From contig CAXXGW010000003.1 of assembly GCA_963666755.2 (NCBI GenBank), positions 1-64,000 of the forward strand: 64,000 nt of DNA. The letters are read 5' to 3'. Position numbers and translations under genes: made by a program. This DNA is from CAXXOK01 sp963666755. GTDB taxonomy: Bacteria; Bacillota; Clostridia; Christensenellales; Aristaeellaceae. This document shows, piece after piece, positions 18,786-26,436 of this stretch; positions within the stretch are counted from its first letter, which is position 1, and the number at the start of each line of letters is the position of its first letter. The notes beneath the pieces were generated by a model. That model searched no databases and was not told the origin of the DNA. It saw only the letters and a program-made list of their open reading frames with translations.

Positions 18786-18815
18786 TTTCTACCCTGAGCA
18801 TACCACTCTTGTCAA
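18786..18815 (-). promoter_or_regulatory. Probable sigma-A promoter of the nitroreductase gene
   Basis: Minus-strand -35 TTGACA (18815-18810) and a weak -10 TAGAAA (18791-18786), spacer 18 bases. Confidence 0.55.
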
Positions 18816-18825
18816 GCGGGTACGC

Positions 18826-18855
18826 AAAGGCGGCGGAAGCCTTCGCTCCCGCCGC
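18826..18855 (-). terminator. Probable terminator after the transketolase pair
   Basis: Read leftward, GGCGGCGG and CCGCCGCC form an 8-bp GC stem around a 12-base loop, followed by only TTTG. It sits 14 bases after the stop of the transketolase C-terminal subunit gene. The U-run is weak. Confidence 0.55.
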
Positions 18856-18868
18856 CGACTGTGTGCTG

Positions 18869-19789
18869 TTATTTAGTCGCCAGAATCCGGTCGGCAATCT
18901 GGTCGGAGCACAGGCCGTACTCGCGCAGCACGTCCATGGGCTTGCCAGACTGGCCGAACCGATCCTGCACGCCGATTTTATCAAACAGGAACGTGCCCTT
19001 GCCCGCCAGCAGCGCGCCCGCCGCGTCGCCCAGGCCGCCGATTACGCTGTGCTCTTCCACCGTAAAGATGCGGGGGTAACGCTTGGCGGCGTCCAGCACC
19101 AGCGCCTCGTCCAGAGGCTTCAGGGTGTGCATGTTCACGACCGTCACTTCCATGCCCTTGGCAGCCAGCATTTCGGCAGCCTCCAGGCACACCTCCACCA
19201 TCGCGCCGTAGGTGAAGATTACCGCGTCCTTGCCCTCGCGCATGGCGTACCCCTTGCCCACGGTAAAGGGATGCTCCGGGAAAATTGCGGTGGGCATGCG
19301 CGCAAGGCGCAGGTACACGGGGCCGTCGATGGCGGCGGCCGCTTCCACGGCCTGGCGGGTTTCGTTGGCGTCGCAGGGGGCAATCACGGTCATGCCGGGC
19401 AACACACGCATCAGCGCCACATCCTCGATGGCCTGATGGCTGCCGCCATCCTCGCCCACGGTCAGGCCCGCGTGCGTGAAGGCGAACTTGACGTTGTTGT
19501 GCGGGTAGCACACAGAGTTGCGAATCTGCTCAAAGCAGCGGCCCGCAAACACCGCAAAGGTGGAGCAGAAGGGGATCAGCCCCATTGTGCTCATGCCGTT
19601 GCTCATGGTAACCAGATCGCTCTCGGCAATGCCGCACTCAAAATGCCGGTCGGGGAATTCCTTTTTGAACATGTTAGTCATGGTGGCGGAGGCGAGGTCC
19701 GCGTCCAGCACCACGATGCGGTCATCCTTCTTGCCCAGTTCGACAAGCGCCTCGCCATAGGCGACACGGGTGGCTTTCTTTTCACTCAT
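18869..19789 (-). CDS. Transketolase, C-terminal subunit (copy 1)
   Basis: 306 residues: the pyrimidine-binding and C-terminal domains of a split transketolase. FECGIAESDLVTMSNGMS carries the conserved TPP-activating glutamate (GIAE), followed by AFTHAGLTVGEDGGSHQA. With the N-terminal half encoded immediately upstream it forms an active heteromeric enzyme that transfers two-carbon units in the pentose phosphate pathway. The start at 19789 lies three bases from the preceding stop and uses TTGGAGG at the end of that gene. Confidence 0.93.
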   Translation of the reverse strand: MSEKKATRVAYGEALVELGKKDDRIVVLDADLASATMTNMFKKEFPDRHFECGIAESDLVTMSNGMSTMGLIPFCSTFAVFAGRCFEQIRNSVCYPHNNVKFAFTHAGLTVGEDGGSHQAIEDVALMRVLPGMTVIAPCDANETRQAVEAAAAIDGPVYLRLARMPTAIFPEHPFTVGKGYAMREGKDAVIFTYGAMVEVCLEAAEMLAAKGMEVTVVNMHTLKPLDEALVLDAAKRYPRIFTVEEHSVIGGLGDAAGALLAGKGTFLFDKIGVQDRFGQSGKPMDVLREYGLCSDQIADRILATK

Positions 19790-19792
19790 GGG

Positions 19793-20605
19793 TTACGCCT
19801 CCAATTCCTTGAGCGCCTGCTCGCGCTGTTCGCTGTTCGGGGCTTTGCCGTGCCAGCCGACCTGGTTTTCCATAAAGGAAATGCCCTTGCCCTTGACGGT
19901 GTGGCAGAGGATCAGCGTCGGCTTGCCTGCTTCGGCCGTCTGGTCGAGGGCGGCCAGCACCTGCGCGATGTCGTTGCCGTCGGCCACTTCGATCACATGG
20001 AAGCCGAACGCGGCAAACTTGGCGTTCAGGTCGCCCAGGCTCATCACCTGGCAGTTGCTGCCGTCAATCTGCAGGCCGTTGTTGTCCAGAATAAAGGTCA
20101 GGTTATCCAGCCCATAGTGCGCGGCGGCCATCGAAGCCTCCCAGATGAGGCCTTCCTGGCACTCGCCATCGCCCAGCACGGCATACACGTGGCAGGGGTT
20201 GCCGGTATGCCGGGCGCCCAGCGCCATGCCTACCGCGATGGACGCGCCCTGCCCCAGCGAGCCGGTGGAAGCGTCCACGCCGGGGCACTTTTTCATATCG
20301 GGGTGGCCCTGCAGGATGCTGTGCAACTGCCGGAAATGCGGAAACTCCGAAACCGGGAAAAAGCCCCGACGGCCCAGCACCGCGTACAGCGCGGGCGACG
20401 CATGGCCCTTGGACAGCACCATCCGGTCGCGCTCGGGTGCCTTGGGGTTGGCGGGGTCAATTTTCAGTTTGGAAAAGTAAAGGGCCACAAGGATCTCCGT
20501 TACGGACAGCGATCCGCCGGGATGGCCCGAGCCGGCGTCGGCGGTCATGTTGATGATGTCGCGCCGCACCTGCTTGCACATGGCTTGAAGCTCCTGGATG
20601 GTCAT
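19793..20605 (-). CDS. Transketolase, N-terminal subunit (copy 1)
   Basis: 270 residues: the diphosphate-binding domain of a split transketolase. Substrate-channel residues appear in DAGSGHPGGSLS. The TPP/Mg motif is GDGECQEGLIWEASMAAAHYGLDN with the paired Asn in ILDNNGLQIDG. The ATG at 20605 has TAAGGAG. The gene pair has a perfect-looking promoter carrying a LacI-type operator and faces the lacI-GH13 operon. Confidence 0.94.
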   Translation of the reverse strand: MTIQELQAMCKQVRRDIINMTADAGSGHPGGSLSVTEILVALYFSKLKIDPANPKAPERDRMVLSKGHASPALYAVLGRRGFFPVSEFPHFRQLHSILQGHPDMKKCPGVDASTGSLGQGASIAVGMALGARHTGNPCHVYAVLGDGECQEGLIWEASMAAAHYGLDNLTFILDNNGLQIDGSNCQVMSLGDLNAKFAAFGFHVIEVADGNDIAQVLAALDQTAEAGKPTLILCHTVKGKGISFMENQVGWHGKAPNSEQREQALKELEA

Positions 20606-20731
20606 GCTGATCTCTCCTTATCTGATTTGCCGCGCGGCCGGGTCGGCCGTCCGCCGCACACTGCCCGCTCGGGGCGGAAAAGCCGCTGCCGCGCGCGGTG
20701 GCAATGGCGGGAATCCTTGCGGCGCATGCGG

Positions 20732-20778
20732 TTGCAAACGTACTTTTTCATTATAGAAGCACGGCGGAGCGATGTCAA
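20732..20778 (-). promoter_or_regulatory. Transketolase promoter with LacI-type operator
   Basis: Minus-strand -35 TTGACA (20778-20773), perfect -10 TATAAT (20755-20750), 17-base spacer. Eight bases downstream of the -10 is ACGTTTGCAA (20741-20732), which shares ACGTTTGCA with the operator at the divergent lacI promoter. The operator would cover the transcription start. Confidence 0.85.
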
Positions 20779-20920
20779 GCCAAAGCGCGCGGCGCAAGGG
20801 CCGCGGGTTCCGCGGGCCGTGCGGGCCGGAGCCCCGCGCGGGGAGTACGCTGGTGCCGCCCCCACCCCTGCGTAAAAAACCGCAAACTCTTGTCCCCCTT
20901 GCGCCCGGCCCGCCGTGCCC
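20779..20920. other. Spacer between the divergent promoters
   Basis: About 140 bases of GC-rich sequence between the transketolase and lacI promoters. No further gene or clear site was seen. Confidence 0.4.
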
Positions 20921-20970
20921 TTGACAAGCGGCGGGGAAAACGGTATGATGCTCAGGTCAAACGTTTGCAC
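20921..20970 (+). promoter_or_regulatory. lacI promoter with palindromic operator
   Basis: Plus-strand -35 TTGACA (20921-20926), -10 TATGAT (20944-20949), 17-base spacer. Eight bases beyond the -10 lies the perfect palindrome CAAACGTTTG (20958-20967), extended to TCAAACGTTTGCA: a typical LacI-family operator at the transcription start, predicting autoregulation. Confidence 0.88.
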
Positions 20971-21013
20971 GACCGACACCCCCAACCGGGTACCCCGCTA
21001 AGGAGGCGCTCGC

Positions 21014-22042
21014 ATGGCATCCAAAGCCACCATCAAGGATGTTGCCAAAGCCGCCGGCGTATCGGCGTCCACGGTCAGCCGCGCCCTGCGCGACCACCCC
21101 CGCATTTCCGAAGAGGTACGCCAGCGCGTGCGCAAAGTGGCCCGGGAAATGGATTTCCACCCCAACCTGGTGGCGCGCAGTCTGGTGAAGCGGGAAACGC
21201 GCATCGTGGGCGTGCTGTTTGCCGAAAGCGCGTCGCTAAGCATGGGGCACCCCTTTTACCCGGCGGCGCTGCAGGGCATCGGGCAGGTGGCGGGCGAAAA
21301 CCGTTACCACATGCTGCTGAGCACCGGCGCCGAAAACATTGGCGAACTGGAAGCCATGCGCAGCATGGCCGACAGCGGTTTTGCCTCGGGGCTGATCTGC
21401 CTGAGCACCCTGACCGAGCCCCCGGCGGGCGACGACGGGCTGGGCGTGCCCATGGTGGAAATCGGCCACCCGCAGGGCAACCGCAGCAGCTACTATGTAG
21501 ATAACGACAACACGCTGGCGGCCTATCAAGCCACACGCTACCTGCTGGATCAGGGCCACCGGCGCATCCTGTTTCTGGGGTTTGACAAGCGTTTTGTGAT
21601 GATGAACCACCGCCTGGCGGGTTTCCGCAAGGCGATGGCGGAGGCGGACGCCCCCGTGATGGAGGATTGGATCGTGCCCGTGCGCATGATCGAGAACGCG
21701 CCGGACTTTACGCACCTGCAATCCATCTTTCGCCAGCCGGAGCACCCCACCGCCGTGGTGAGCATGGATGATCCGCTCTCCATCGGCCTGAGCGGCTTTT
21801 TAAGCACGCTGGGGCTAGGCGTGCCCGCCGATGTGAGCGTCATCAGCTTTAACAACACCCCGGCCGGGCAATACCACACCCCGGCCCTTACCTCGGTGGA
21901 TGTGCACCCCCGGGAACTGGGCATGCGGGCCATGTCACTGCTGCTTCGCATCTTGGACGGCAGCGTAACCGAACCCACCCATGAGGATGTGCCCTTTACC
22001 CTGGTGGAGCGCGATTCCGTCGCGCCCCCGCCGCGCCCCTGA
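21014..22042 (+). CDS. LacI-family transcriptional regulator
   Basis: 342 residues. The N-terminal helix-turn-helix (TIKDVAKAAGVSASTVSRALRDHPRIS) and hinge (about residues 48-60) are followed by a periplasmic-binding-protein-like effector domain (IVGVLFAES onward, with AVVSMDDPLSIGLSGFL and a DVSVISFNN block). ATG at 21014 after TAAGGAGG. It is cotranscribed with the GH13 gene 45 bases downstream and probably controls it, itself and the divergent transketolase genes through matching operators. The effector is probably a sugar or maltodextrin derivative, inferred from the neighbour. Confidence 0.94.
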   Translation: MASKATIKDVAKAAGVSASTVSRALRDHPRISEEVRQRVRKVAREMDFHPNLVARSLVKRETRIVGVLFAESASLSMGHPFYPAALQGIGQVAGENRYHMLLSTGAENIGELEAMRSMADSGFASGLICLSTLTEPPAGDDGLGVPMVEIGHPQGNRSSYYVDNDNTLAAYQATRYLLDQGHRRILFLGFDKRFVMMNHRLAGFRKAMAEADAPVMEDWIVPVRMIENAPDFTHLQSIFRQPEHPTAVVSMDDPLSIGLSGFLSTLGLGVPADVSVISFNNTPAGQYHTPALTSVDVHPRELGMRAMSLLLRILDGSVTEPTHEDVPFTLVERDSVAPPPRP

Positions 22043-22087
22043 GGGCTTGCGCCCCACCCTGAACCCCTTGCCAAAGGAGGCACCTTT

Positions 22088-23836
22088 TTGCGACAGCTTT
22101 CACTCGGTTCCCTTTACCATATGCCCTGGCTGGAATACCGCCACGCCACGCCGGACGGGCGCGTCGCGCTGCGGCTGCGCACCGGACGCGGCGATTTTGA
22201 GCGTGTGCAGGTGCGCGTAGCCAATCCCTACGATTTTCCTGACCCGTTTGCCAAGAGCCAGACCTACGCCATGGCCGTCGCCTACCGGGACGATCTGTTT
22301 GATTTTTACGAGGTCGTTTTTACCCCGCAGGACCCGCGCTTCAAGTACCTGTTCCTGCTGGAGGCCGACGGCGGCCGCGGCTTCAAGCTGGATGCCAGCG
22401 GCCTGCGCGTCGGGCTGGACGGGTTTGACGATATCAGCGAATGTTTTACCTTCGCCTATGCCTACCCCGCCGACCCCATGCCAGCGTGGGCGCGCGGCGC
22501 GGTCGGGTACCAGATTTTCCCCGACCGGTTCCGCCGCGAAGGCCCGGCTGAGGACGGACTGGAACCCTGGAACAGCAACCGCGTGCAAAGCGAGTTCCGC
22601 TTCGGCGGCAACCTGCAGGGCATCCGCGCGGCGGTGCCATACCTGAAGGAGCTGGGCGTGCAGTTTATCTACACCACCCCCATTTTCCTGAGCGACAGCG
22701 CCCACCGCTACAACACCTTCGACTATTACAAAATCGACCCCCTGCTGGGCACCGAGGCCGATCTGAAAGCCCTGTGCGACGATCTGCACCAAAACGGCAT
22801 GCGCCTTGTGCTGGACGGCGTTTTCAACCACAGCGGGCTTGGCTTTGCCCCCTTTGTGGACGCGCAGGCCAACGGCGCGAAAAGCGCGTACGCGGACTGG
22901 TTTTTCTTCGACGGCTCCGAGGAGTGCGGCTACCGCACCTTCAGCCATGAGCGCTACATGCCCAAGCTGAACCTGCGCAACGACGCGTGCGCCGAGTACT
23001 TTTTGCAGGTGGGCCAGTACTGGATGGAGCACTGCGGCATCGACGGCTGGCGGCTGGACGTAAGCCCCGAAGTCTGGCCGGATTTCTGGCGCCGCTACCA
23101 TGCCATGATGAAGCGTGTAAACCCCGACAGTCTGATGATTGCCGAGTGCTGGGACGACAGCCGCGAGTGGCTGACCCAGGGGGACGCGTTCGACTCCACC
23201 ATGCACTACGTGCTCAGCCGTAACCTCTGGAAGCGTTTCTGCCACCAGAGCCTTACGCTGCCCGCCTTTGATGCGGCCGTGAACGACGCCGCCATGCTCT
23301 ACCCCCAGCGCACGCAGGATGTGCTCTGGACTTTCCTCGGCTCGCACGATACCCAGCGCATGCTGACCCGTGCCGGCGGGGATGTGCGCATGCTGCACGC
23401 CGCGTCGTTCTTCCAGTTCACCTTCATGGGCGCGCCCATCATCTATTACGGCGACGAGCTGGCCATGGAAGGCGGCGCCGACCCGGACAACCGCCGCCCC
23501 ATGCGCTGGGATACCGTCGAGGGCAACCCAACGCGCGCTCATTTTCAGCGGCTGGCTGCCCTGCGCGCCGCGCACGAGGCCCTGCGCATCGGCGTATTCC
23601 GCACCTGGCGGGCTGAGGCGGACGGGTTGTACGCCTACGAGCGCTTTACCGACGACGAGCATCTACTGTGCGTGCTGAACACCGGCAAAGAGCCCCTCGC
23701 CGCGCAGGTCGCGCTGCCCGAAGCCCTGAAAGGCAAGGCTGCCGTGCATGATCTATACGGCGAGCGCACCCTGCCCGTGTGGTGCGGGCTTGTGGAAGTC
23801 AAGCTCGAGCCCGGGGAAGGGCTGATCCTCGAATAA
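22088..23836 (+). CDS. GH13 alpha-glycosidase (neopullulanase/cyclomaltodextrinase-like)
   Basis: 582 residues, no signal peptide, so it acts in the cytoplasm on imported alpha-glucans or maltodextrins. An N-terminal beta-domain (residues 1-125, CBM34-like) precedes the (beta/alpha)8 barrel. GH13 motifs: region I VLDGVFNH, region II DGWRLDVSPEV (catalytic Asp), region III AECWDD (acid Glu) and region IV FLGSHDTQR. A C-terminal beta domain follows YYGDELAMEGG. The start is TTG at 22088, seven bases after AAAGGAGG. Exact specificity (alpha-1,4, alpha-1,6 or cyclodextrin) cannot be decided. Confidence 0.93.
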   Translation: MRQLSLGSLYHMPWLEYRHATPDGRVALRLRTGRGDFERVQVRVANPYDFPDPFAKSQTYAMAVAYRDDLFDFYEVVFTPQDPRFKYLFLLEADGGRGFKLDASGLRVGLDGFDDISECFTFAYAYPADPMPAWARGAVGYQIFPDRFRREGPAEDGLEPWNSNRVQSEFRFGGNLQGIRAAVPYLKELGVQFIYTTPIFLSDSAHRYNTFDYYKIDPLLGTEADLKALCDDLHQNGMRLVLDGVFNHSGLGFAPFVDAQANGAKSAYADWFFFDGSEECGYRTFSHERYMPKLNLRNDACAEYFLQVGQYWMEHCGIDGWRLDVSPEVWPDFWRRYHAMMKRVNPDSLMIAECWDDSREWLTQGDAFDSTMHYVLSRNLWKRFCHQSLTLPAFDAAVNDAAMLYPQRTQDVLWTFLGSHDTQRMLTRAGGDVRMLHAASFFQFTFMGAPIIYYGDELAMEGGADPDNRRPMRWDTVEGNPTRAHFQRLAALRAAHEALRIGVFRTWRAEADGLYAYERFTDDEHLLCVLNTGKEPLAAQVALPEALKGKAAVHDLYGERTLPVWCGLVEVKLEPGEGLILE

Positions 23837-23933
23837 CAGGGAACACAGGCCAAACGTTACCCTTTGGCGCCTGCACTCCGCAAGAACGATCCGCTTAACC
23901 CCCGGCTCTGCCATAACGGAGAAAAGGCGAAAC

Positions 23934-24240
23934 AAGCCCCGGACTTCCGTCCGGGGCTTCAGCCTGCTGAAAAGGCCCATCTGCTTTGTCGCCTGCACCG
24001 GATAAGGGCGGTCACGTACGTCCGTGTACGCTCCCGCCCTTATCCGGTTTGGCTTCGCGCATCTGAACCTTTTTGAGCAGACTGCTTTTTGGCATCTTTA
24101 TGGGGTTTGTCAACGGTCTGGAGCCCCGGACTTCCGTCCGGGGCTCCAATCTGTCTAAAAGGTGGGTCAAGGGATGAAATTCCTTGTCAGGTTCCAAGGG
24201 TGAAACCCTTGGCGGGGCTTGGGCACCCAAAGCCCGTATA
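23934..24240 (+). repeat. Composite hairpin repeat region
   Basis: Between the GH13 and tipA-like genes. The hairpin GCCCCGGAC-TTCC-GTCCGGGGC occurs twice (23934-23959 and 24121-24146). Between them is a perfect 15-bp stem (23997-24011 with 24034-24048). The last 75 bases (24161-24235) carry the CAAGGGATGAAAT and CCAAGGGTGAAACCCTTGG modules also found at 38587-38640. One or more hairpins probably end transcription of one or both convergent genes, but none has a U-run. Confidence 0.8.
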
Positions 24241-24265
24241 GCCCATCAACCCCTGCCGCTTTGCC

Positions 24266-24997
24266 TTACTCCTTCAGGCGGCGCATGGCCTCGCTCATCA
24301 GTTTGGCCGTGCCTTCCCCATATCCGTCCAGCGTTTTGGTAAAACGCTCATCCGCCAGGTACATCGCTCCCAGGTTGGCAAGCATCGCATCGTCACAGGC
24401 GTAGAACCGGCTGGCAATCACGGCCCGCCAGCGTTCCACCTGCGCGCGCACCGCCGGGCTGGTCGGGTCCTGCCCCACCAGCGCGGCAAAGCCGCCAAAC
24501 ACCTCGTCCATCTCCTTGCGGATCGTTTCCCAATCCTTCGCCCCATAGCCCGCGGCGCGGCGTTCGCTCTCCTTGTAGGCTTCGGTCTGCCCCCAGCGCT
24601 CGCGCGCCTCCTGCGCGTACGCGTTGCGCTTTTCTTCCAGTTCCCGGTTATCAAACCCATGCAGGTTCATTTCGTCTTCCCCTTTCAACAGCCGTCCGCA
24701 CAGGTCGATCAAGCCCTGCAGGCGGCGCACCTTAATGCGGAGCAGTTCGCGGTGCCGCTCCACGGCCAGCTGGTTGTCCTTTTCCTCCGCCGTGAGCATG
24801 GTTGCGATGTCCTTGAGCGGAAATTCCAGCTCCCGCAGGAACAGAATCCGCTGCAGGCGCTTCAGGTCCGCCTCGTCGTACAGCCGATAACCGGCTTCGC
24901 TGGCGGCCGTTGGCGGCAGCAGGCCCAGCCGGTCGTAGTAACGCAGCGTGCGCTCGCTTACGCCCGCAAGCTGTGCTACGGCGTGCACCGTCATCAT
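24266..24997 (-). CDS. TipA-like MerR-family regulator (TipAS domain)
   Basis: About 243 residues. The N-terminal MerR winged helix (VHAVAQLAGVSERTLRYYDRLGLLPP) is followed by a coiled-coil dimerisation helix, then a TipAS domain (about residues 110-243, NRELEEKRNAYAQEARERWG to KTLDGYGEGTAKLMSEAM). TipAS domains bind thiopeptide antibiotics and related multidrugs covalently or tightly and switch the promoter on. Two adjacent ATGs (24997, 24994) follow GGGGAGGGG. It has a MerR-type promoter with a 19-base spacer. No drug exporter lies beside it. Confidence 0.92.
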   Translation of the reverse strand: MMTVHAVAQLAGVSERTLRYYDRLGLLPPTAASEAGYRLYDEADLKRLQRILFLRELEFPLKDIATMLTAEEKDNQLAVERHRELLRIKVRRLQGLIDLCGRLLKGEDEMNLHGFDNRELEEKRNAYAQEARERWGQTEAYKESERRAAGYGAKDWETIRKEMDEVFGGFAALVGQDPTSPAVRAQVERWRAVIASRFYACDDAMLANLGAMYLADERFTKTLDGYGEGTAKLMSEAMRRLKE

Positions 24998-25039
24998 CGC
25001 AACCCCTCCCCTTTGGCCGTTTTTTCCAACCGCAAGCCT

Positions 25040-25070
25040 ATCGTAAACCATGACGTAACGTCAATGTCAA
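25040..25070 (-). promoter_or_regulatory. MerR-type promoter of the tipA-like gene
   Basis: Minus-strand -35 TTGACA (25070-25065) and -10 TACGAT (25045-25040) are 19 bases apart, the over-long spacing characteristic of MerR-activated promoters. The spacer holds the perfect palindrome TGACGTTACGTCA (25063-25051), the expected operator position. Confidence 0.85.
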
Positions 25071-25093
25071 GCGCTTTCATAAACTTTTTGATA

Positions 25094-25124
25094 CAAAACA
25101 GCGAGGCTCCTGCCGGAACCCCGC
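25094..25124 (-). terminator. Intrinsic terminator after the zinc-ribbon membrane protein gene
   Basis: Read leftward, a 10-bp stem with two G-U pairs (25124-25115 with 25110-25101) closes a four-base loop and is followed by TGTTTTG. Confidence 0.75.
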
Positions 25125-25153
25125 CGCAATTTTCATCTGATTTGCACCCTGCC

Positions 25154-26230
25154 CTACAACAGGCTGCCCATGGTGCCGATCAGCCCCGATACGGTGTTGA
25201 TGGCCGCGCTCATCAGCGCGCCGCCGATCAGCTGAATAAACAGAATCTTGAGCAGCTCCGACGTACAGACCACGGCGATCTTTACCGGCACGCCCTGCGC
25301 TTCCGGCTTCCCGGTGATGCAGGCGATCAGCGTACACAGAAGCACGTAGCTGGCGATCAGCCCCGCCAGCAGCACCGCCAGCCCTATAAAGGGAGACAGG
25401 AGGCTCCCCAGCATGCACAGGAGCGACGCGGCCAGGCTGGGCAGCGTCACAATCGCCACCACATTGGATAAAAGCGCGAAGGAGAAGCGTACCTTGCGCA
25501 TCACGCACAGGTACACCATCGACACCGCCGCCGGAAACCCCAGCGCAAACAGCTGGCAGAGCGCCGCGATGCCGCCTAGCGACCCCGCGATCTTGCCCGC
25601 GATGTAGTTCACGCCCTGGTTCATGCTGGCCGCGTCGGCCGCCAGCGGCGCGCTCAGCATGCCGGACAGCCCGCCGAACGCAAGCGAGATCACGCTGCGG
25701 GTCATCAGCATCGCGCACAGAAACGTGAGCAGCAGCGACAACCCCGCCACCACGCCGCCGGTATACACATCGTTGCGCTCCAGCATACCCTGCAGGGTTT
25801 CCATCGGGTCGCGGAACAGCCCCACGATCACCCGCGGCAGGTAGGCCAGCGCGTTCAGCAGCGCCCCATGCTCGCCGGACGGGGCGCGGTAGTTGCCGTA
25901 TACCGGCTGATAGCCCTGCGGGTAGCCGTAGGCGGTCGGGTCGTACCCCTGCCCGTAGTTGGCCCCGCCATATGCTCCGGTATCGTAGCCGGTCGGGTAG
26001 CCCGTTTGCGGGTATCCGTTTACCGGCGGATAGCCGCCCGTGTTATACCCGCCTTGCCCATAGGTGGGGTCAAAGCCCTGATTGTACGCCGTCGGGTCGA
26101 AGCCCTGATTATAACCGCCGTACTGAGGAGCATAGCCGCCGTAGCCCTGCGCGCCCGCAAGCGGCGCACCGCAAGCGGGGCAGCTCTGCGCGCCCTGCGG
26201 CAAAATCGCTCCGCAGCTGGGACAGTTCAT
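25154..26230 (-). CDS. Zinc-ribbon, Gly/Tyr-rich, Yip1-like membrane protein
   Basis: 358 residues in three parts. First, an N-terminal zinc ribbon (CPSCGAILPQ...CPACGAPL). Second, a low-complexity segment (about residues 27-125) rich in Gly, Tyr, Pro and Gln with repeats such as YNQGFDPT. Third, a C-terminal membrane domain of five or six helices resembling Yip1/DUF1282 proteins, opening with a conserved-looking FRDPMETLQGML. The ATG at 26230 follows AAGGAGG. The topology suggests cytoplasmic zinc ribbon and repeats. Function unknown; monocistronic with its own promoter and terminator. Confidence 0.85.
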   Translation of the reverse strand: MNCPSCGAILPQGAQSCPACGAPLAGAQGYGGYAPQYGGYNQGFDPTAYNQGFDPTYGQGGYNTGGYPPVNGYPQTGYPTGYDTGAYGGANYGQGYDPTAYGYPQGYQPVYGNYRAPSGEHGALLNALAYLPRVIVGLFRDPMETLQGMLERNDVYTGGVVAGLSLLLTFLCAMLMTRSVISLAFGGLSGMLSAPLAADAASMNQGVNYIAGKIAGSLGGIAALCQLFALGFPAAVSMVYLCVMRKVRFSFALLSNVVAIVTLPSLAASLLCMLGSLLSPFIGLAVLLAGLIASYVLLCTLIACITGKPEAQGVPVKIAVVCTSELLKILFIQLIGGALMSAAINTVSGLIGTMGSLL

Positions 26231-26276
26231 AGGCGACCTCCTTCCGGCGAATCCTGAGAGAATCGTTGTAAGATGT

Positions 26277-26305
26277 ATCATACCATGGGGCGGGTCGCCA
26301 CGCAA
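26277..26305 (-). promoter_or_regulatory. Sigma-A promoter of the zinc-ribbon membrane protein gene
   Basis: Minus-strand -35 TTGCGT (26305-26300) and -10 TATGAT (26282-26277) with a 17-base spacer, about 45 bases before the ATG. Confidence 0.7.
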
Positions 26306-26436
26306 GACGTGCGGCCAGTAGCGAACCATTGCGCCGGGCCATGGCGCGGGGGTACCGTCCTTCCGGATTTTTACCACGGAGGTGTGCATCGCGGGCCCGG
26401 TTTGCCCCCTCGCGCCGCCGTCCGCTCAGCCTGGGG

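Noticed and set aside
18140..20875. Plus-strand open frame of about 910 codons
   Set aside because: Crosses nitroreductase and both transketolase genes in antisense; no homology seen.
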